Positions 22,713 to 26,167 of a stretch of DNA of 26,167 nucleotides are shown piece by piece (position 1 is the first letter of the stretch; every line of letters begins with the position of its first letter). Made by a program: the position numbers and the translations under genes. The stretch is from JBQCHF01 sp051954955. Lineage in GTDB: Bacteria; Actinomycetota; Actinomycetes; Motilibacterales; Motilibacteraceae. The stretch covers positions 1-26,167 of the forward strand of contig JBQCHF010000004.1 in assembly GCA_051954955.1 (NCBI GenBank), read 5' to 3'. The notes beneath the pieces were generated by a model. The model was given only the letters and a program-made list of their open reading frames with translations, had not been told where the DNA came from and did no database searches.

Positions 22713-23017
22713 GCGGCCGGGGGCCGCTGCGGGCCGTGCTCGACGCCTTCGACGCCGGCGCGGCCTCCCTGGCCGACGTCGCCCACCGCACCGGGCTGGA
22801 CCGCGACGTCGTCGACGCCGCCGTCGACCACCTGGTGCGCCTGGGCCGGCTCTCCGCCCAGCAGCTGGCCGTCGGCTGCCCGCCGTCCGGCTGCGGGGGG
22901 TGCGCGTCGGGCACGGCCGACGGCGCCGCGGGGTGCGGTGCGGACGGGCCTTCCGCGGTGCGGTCCGGGCCGGTGCTGGTGGCGCTCAGCGTCCGACGGC
23001 CCACCGACGTCGGCTGA
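22709..23017 (+). CDS. feoC: FeoC-like winged-helix protein with cysteine cluster
   Basis: 102 residues from GTG 22709, overlapping the feoB stop. The N-terminal half is a small winged helix (LRAVLDAFDAGAASLADVAHRTGLDRDVVDAAVDHLVRLGRL, about residues 7-48). Next comes a cysteine-rich loop with CPPSGCGGC and one more Cys about 11 residues later, the expected site for an iron-sulfur cluster or Fe in FeoC. FeoC proteins regulate FeoB stability or activity; in enterobacteria FeoC protects FeoB from FtsH. Assignment rests on position, size, fold and cysteines together. Confidence 0.85.
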   Translation: MSGRGPLRAVLDAFDAGAASLADVAHRTGLDRDVVDAAVDHLVRLGRLSAQQLAVGCPPSGCGGCASGTADGAAGCGADGPSAVRSGPVLVALSVRRPTDVG

Positions 23018-23222
23018 TCCCGGCCACGCGCGCGGCCAGGTCCGCGCGAGCGCGTCGCGCACCGTCGAGCATCAGGTACCGTTGAGTGCCCGACGCCCCG
23101 GCCCTCCACGGCGAGCCGGCCCGACCTCACCGGTCGGCGTCGGCGTCAGGTCCAGCTCTCGGCCGGTTCCTGCGGTGGCAGAGCAGCAGCCGGCAGCAAT
23201 TCAGTCCTCAAGGAGCAACACA
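23018..23222. other. Gap between feoC and the 108-residue gene
   Basis: 205 bp with no credible gene. A -10-like TACCGT occurs at 23077-23082, without a clear -35; if used, the next gene has a leader of about 135 nt. The region is very GC-rich and could fold, but no riboswitch is recognised. Confidence 0.35.
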
Positions 23223-23549
23223 GTGGCGAGTGGCGGCAAGGTCTCCAAGAACTCCCGCACCGTGGCCCAGGCCAAGGGCACGGGCATCCAGATCCTGGGT
23301 GAGGTCAAGTTCATCACCCCGCTGAACAAGGGCCAGCACGCCTACGTCAACGACATCACGACCGGTCGCAACGTGCGCGCGGCCACCGGCTCGGAGACCT
23401 TCGTCGAGGCGCTGCGCAACCTGGCCGGAGCCGGCTACGGCGCCAAGCTCGAGTCCGAGCTGGACAACCTCGCCGCCAGCTTCCCGGCGCACGGCTGGGA
23501 CGTCACGGCCAAGAGCCTGCGCGACCAGGGCGTGTTCGCCAGCGCCTGA
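23223..23549 (+). CDS. Unrecognised 108-residue protein, strong translation signals
   Basis: 108 residues from GTG 23223, with AAGGAG ending 7 bases upstream, the best ribosome binding site in this part of the window. The sequence starts basic (SGGKVSKNSRTVAQAKGTG), then GIQILGEVKFITPLNKGQHAYVND (residues about 19-43), and ends with helices (SETFVEALRNLAGAGYGAKLESELDNL). It has no membrane helix, cysteine or signal peptide. It uses more Lys, Asn and Ile than its neighbours, as highly expressed or conserved core genes often do. I do not recognise the family. It stands alone: feoC is 205 bp upstream, and a strong hairpin lies 36 bp downstream. Confidence 0.8.
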   Translation: MASGGKVSKNSRTVAQAKGTGIQILGEVKFITPLNKGQHAYVNDITTGRNVRAATGSETFVEALRNLAGAGYGAKLESELDNLAASFPAHGWDVTAKSLRDQGVFASA

Positions 23550-23585
23550 CCCTCGCGGGGCAGGGCTGGCTCGGACAGCAACGGC

Positions 23586-23621
23586 CGAAGGGGCCGCGGG
23601 ACACCTCCCGCGGCCCCTTCG
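23586..23621 (+). terminator. Strong GC hairpin terminator
   Basis: Perfect 15-bp stem CGAAGGGGCCGCGGG / CCCGCGGCCCCTTCG with a 6-base loop, 36 bp past the stop of the 108-residue gene. No T-run follows, as is common in high-GC actinobacteria. Confidence 0.85.
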
Positions 23622-23820
23622 CCGTCCTCGCGCGCGCTGCCGTCACGGTGCGTGAGTGCAGGTGCCGGGGGTGTCCTGCTGGGATGCGGACGTGCCAGGA
23701 GGAACCGACCAGCTTTCACGCAGTCGGTGTCACCTTCCGTACGATCGCAGCCGAAGGACGTGCACGGCCGGCCGGGACAGGGCCGCGGACCGCGCGGGTC
23801 CGCCGGGCGGGAGGCGCGAG

Positions 23821-25713
23821 ATGGGCACGCAGGGTGAGGGCAGCCCGGAGGAGAAGACGCGGGCGCGCCGCGGGGCGGCAGCCGAACGGGTGCGGGTGAG
23901 CGAGCGCGGGCCCGCGCCGGACCCGTCCGAGATGGCGCAGACCGCTGAGATGGCGCAGGCGGCTGACGCGGCGGAGTCGGTCCCGACGGCGGACCCGGGG
24001 GCCCCCGGTCGGCCCGGGACCGGTCCGATGACCTTCCCCGCGGTGGCCCGGCTCGAGCTCGACGAGCTGCTCGTGCAGCTGGTGGACCGCGCCCAGGAGG
24101 TGCTGCGCACCCAGGGTCGGCTCACCGGTCTGGTCTACGCCAGCCAGCAGATCGCCGCCGACCTCGACCTGCCGGTGCTGCTGCAGCGCATCGTCGACGT
24201 CGCCCGCGAGCTCATCGGCTGCCGCTACGCCGCGCTCGGGGTGCTCGGCCGAGAGGGCGGCCTGGCGCAGTTCATCCACTCCGGGCTCGAGCCCGCCCTG
24301 GCCAAGCGGATCGGCCAGCTGCCCTCGGGCCAGCATGGCCTGCTCGGCCAGCTCATCGCCGACCCGCGCCCGCTGCGGCTGGACGACGTCGCCGTGCACG
24401 AGGCCTCCTCCGGCTACCCGGCCGGCCACCCGCCGATGCACTCCTTCCTCGGGGTGCCGGTACGCATCCGCGACCGCGTGTTCGGCAACCTCTACCTCAC
24501 CGAGAAGGCCGACGGCACCGGGTTCACCGCCGAGGACGAGGAGCTGCTGCAGTCCCTGGCCGCGGCCGCCGCCTCGGCCATCGACAACGCCCGGCTCTAC
24601 GACCTCGCCACCCGCCGCGAGCGCTGGCTGGCCGCCTCCCGCGAGGTCACCAACGCCCTGCTGGACCCGGCCGCCGCCACCGCCCCGCTCCAGACCGTGG
24701 CTGCGGCGGTCCGCACGGCGGCCCAGGCCGACGTCACCGTGGTGCTGCTCGCGGACGAGTCCGACCAGCTGTCCGTGGTCGCCGCCGACGGTGCGGGCGT
24801 CGAACGCGGCATGCACGTGCCGTCGACGTCGGTGAGCGGCGGCGTGTTCGTCCGGAGCGAGCCGCTGCTGGTCGAGGACCTGCGCGCGGACCAGCGGTGG
24901 ACCGGCGGGCTGCTCAAGAGCCTGGACCTCGGCCCGGTCATGGTCGTGCCGCTGGTCGCCCGCGGGCGCACCCGCGGCACGCTCGCCATCGGCAACCACG
25001 GCGCGCCGCTGTTCACCGAGGACGACCTCGTGCTGGCCGTCGACGCCGCCGCGCAGGCCGCGCTGGCGCTGGAGATGGCTGACGCGCAGGCCACGGCCCG
25101 CCGGGTGGAGGTGCTCGAGGATCGCAGCCGGATCGCCCGCGACCTGCACGACCACGTGGTGCAGCAGCTGTTCGCCACCGGGCTCGGGCTGCAGGCGCTC
25201 GCCTCGGGTCCTGGCGGGCACGCGCTGGCCACGGCGCTCACCACCCACGTCGACGCGCTGGACGCCACCATCCGGCAGATCCGCTCGGCCGTGTTCGCGC
25301 TGCAGCACGAGGACCCGGCCTCCGGCGGCGGCGGGCTGCGCGCCCGGCTGCTGGAGATCTGCGAGGCCGCCACCCCGGCGCTGGGCTTCGCCCCGGCCCT
25401 GCAGTTCGAGGGGGCGGTGGACGCGCGGGTGCCCACCGCGGTGGCCGAGGACCTGGTCGCGGTGCTGCGCGAGGCGCTGTCCAACACCGCCCGGCACGCC
25501 GGGGCGAGCCGGGTGGAGGTGGAGGTGCGGGCCGGCACCGACGACGTCGTGCTGGAGGTCCGCGACAACGGCCGCGGCGTCGGGCAGCCGGGCCGGCGCA
25601 GCGGGCTGGCCAACATGGTGGCGCGCGGCACCGGCCGCGGCGGCGGCTGCGAGATCGGGCCGGGGGTCGACGGCGGCACCACGGTGCGGTGGTGGGCCCC
25701 GCTGGCGGCGTAG
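23821..25713 (+). CDS. DevS/DosS-like two-GAF sensor histidine kinase
   Basis: 630 residues from ATG 23821, with GGGAGG 6 bases upstream. After a disordered 70-residue N-terminus comes LELDELLVQLVDRAQEVL, as in DevS. GAF domain 1 covers about residues 105-245 and GAF 2 about 265-415. GAF 1 keeps the DevS motif with His203 in GHPPMHSFLGVPVRIRD, at the place of the heme ligand His149 of M. tuberculosis DevS. The kinase core is the NarL-type: phosphoacceptor His443 in DRSRIARDLHDHVVQQLF, then an ATP-binding domain with REALSNTARHA, EVRDNGRGV and SGLANM. DevS-type kinases sense oxygen, NO or CO through heme and phosphorylate a LuxR-type regulator (DevR). Heme binding is a prediction. No response regulator is in the window, though the next gene is incomplete. 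No membrane segments, so cytoplasmic. Confidence 0.9.
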   Translation: MGTQGEGSPEEKTRARRGAAAERVRVSERGPAPDPSEMAQTAEMAQAADAAESVPTADPGAPGRPGTGPMTFPAVARLELDELLVQLVDRAQEVLRTQGRLTGLVYASQQIAADLDLPVLLQRIVDVARELIGCRYAALGVLGREGGLAQFIHSGLEPALAKRIGQLPSGQHGLLGQLIADPRPLRLDDVAVHEASSGYPAGHPPMHSFLGVPVRIRDRVFGNLYLTEKADGTGFTAEDEELLQSLAAAAASAIDNARLYDLATRRERWLAASREVTNALLDPAAATAPLQTVAAAVRTAAQADVTVVLLADESDQLSVVAADGAGVERGMHVPSTSVSGGVFVRSEPLLVEDLRADQRWTGGLLKSLDLGPVMVVPLVARGRTRGTLAIGNHGAPLFTEDDLVLAVDAAAQAALALEMADAQATARRVEVLEDRSRIARDLHDHVVQQLFATGLGLQALASGPGGHALATALTTHVDALDATIRQIRSAVFALQHEDPASGGGGLRARLLEICEAATPALGFAPALQFEGAVDARVPTAVAEDLVAVLREALSNTARHAGASRVEVEVRAGTDDVVLEVRDNGRGVGQPGRRSGLANMVARGTGRGGGCEIGPGVDGGTTVRWWAPLAA

Positions 25714-25816
25714 CTGCCGCTCCGCTATCGGCCACGCCTGTAGGGGCGCACCAGGGAGACCGGGTGCGGTAGGCAGGGGCTCCGCCCGTGCGGGGGCGGG
25801 GGACGGGGTCGCGACG

Positions 25817-26167
25817 GTGGACGGCGGCGACGCGGGCGGGCGCACCGGGGGACCGGCCGCCCGGCTGCTCGCGCTGCGCGCGCAGGGGGTGCCGCCCGAG
25901 GACCCCTCGCTGCGCACCCTGGCCGCCGAGGTCATGCTGGCGGCCACCGCCGCGCCGGCGGTGCTGCTGGAGGCCGACGGCACCTTCCTGGCCGCCTCGC
26001 CCACCGCCCAGGCGATGCTCGCGCTGGCACCGGCGCGGCCCGGCGCGACCCTGTGGGCCCTCAGCGACGCGCTCGCCCCGGTGGAGGTGGAGGCGCTGCG
26101 CGAGGCGGTCACGGTGGCCGCGGCCGGTACCCCGGCCCGCTGGGTGATCGAGCTGCGCACGGCCGCG
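25817..26167 (+). CDS. PAS-like protein, 3'-partial
   Basis: The frame is open from GTG 25817 to the window end (117 codons), with no stop, and is preceded by GGGGACGGGG as a possible ribosome binding site. The coded part begins with a Gly-rich stretch, then LLALRAQGVPPEDPSLRTLAAEV. A PAS-like start follows (AAPAVLLEADGTFLAASPTAQAMLALAP), then helices ending GTPARWVIELRTAA. PAS or a similar sensory input domain is likely, and the position after a sensor kinase suggests a signalling protein; the output part lies beyond the window. Start and identity are tentative. Confidence 0.55.
   Translation, partial: MDGGDAGGRTGGPAARLLALRAQGVPPEDPSLRTLAAEVMLAATAAPAVLLEADGTFLAASPTAQAMLALAPARPGATLWALSDALAPVEVEALREAVTVAAAGTPARWVIELRTAA

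Noticed and set aside
23716..26160. 814-residue minus-strand frame opposite the GAF kinase
   Set aside because: High GC removes stop codons on the opposite strand. The plus-strand kinase has full domain motifs and a ribosome binding site.
1..26167. tRNA, rRNA, insertion sequence or attachment site
   Set aside because: None seen by reading; no transposase or integrase motif and no direct-repeat-flanked segment.

Overview
The window is very GC-rich, starts many genes with GTG, and packs genes tightly with GTGA or ATGA overlaps. Gene content (DUF222/HNH protein, SigE-family sigma factor, IdeR-type iron box, DevS-like kinase, DUF2254 protein) points to a high-GC actinobacterium. A member of Geodermatophilaceae (Blastococcus, Geodermatophilus or Modestobacter type) fits best, but that is inference. 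The window looks chromosomal. I see no transposase, integrase, phage gene, CRISPR array, tRNA or rRNA.

Layout. 1-1.6 kb: 3' part of a DUF222/HNH endonuclease-like gene. 1.6-3.6 kb (minus): SigE-family sigma factor translationally coupled to a membrane protein with an extracellular Asp-box beta-propeller, probably its anti-sigma partner. 3.7-6.6 kb: an ArsR-type regulator divergent from a two-gene unit, an MFS transporter (with a one-base frameshift in a C run) and a small squalene-cyclase-like protein; two near-identical palindromes lie between the divergent genes. 6.6-8.4 kb (minus): GH13 alpha-glucosidase. 8.6-14.7 kb (plus): hybrid PAS histidine kinase/receiver, DHA2 drug exporter, quinone oxidoreductase, DUF2254 membrane protein. 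15-17.7 kb: a membrane-stress cluster with MscS coupled to a Pro-Thr-repeat membrane protein, a CBS-pair protein coupled to a 45-residue acidic protein, and MscL. 17.9-20 kb (minus): SAF/CpaB-like protein, MTA phosphorylase and an FmdB-type zinc ribbon protein behind a CIRCE-like element. 20.2-23 kb (plus): a 51-residue membrane protein, then feoA-feoB-feoC behind an IdeR/DtxR-type iron box. 23.2-23.6 kb: an unrecognised 108-residue protein with a strong ribosome binding site and a terminator. 23.8-26.2 kb: a DevS/DosS-like two-GAF histidine kinase and the start of a PAS-like protein cut by the window edge.

How the genes work together. The best-supported regulatory units are: iron repression of feoABC, with FeoB and FeoC both carrying cysteine clusters; an ArsR repressor that probably controls itself and the MFS/cyclase-like pair through twin operators; HrcA-type heat-shock control of the zinc-ribbon gene; and the sigma/propeller pair as an envelope-sensing unit. 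The least-described pieces are the MFS plus cyclase-like unit, the CIRCE-linked FmdB protein, the cysteine-insert FeoB and the 108-residue protein.
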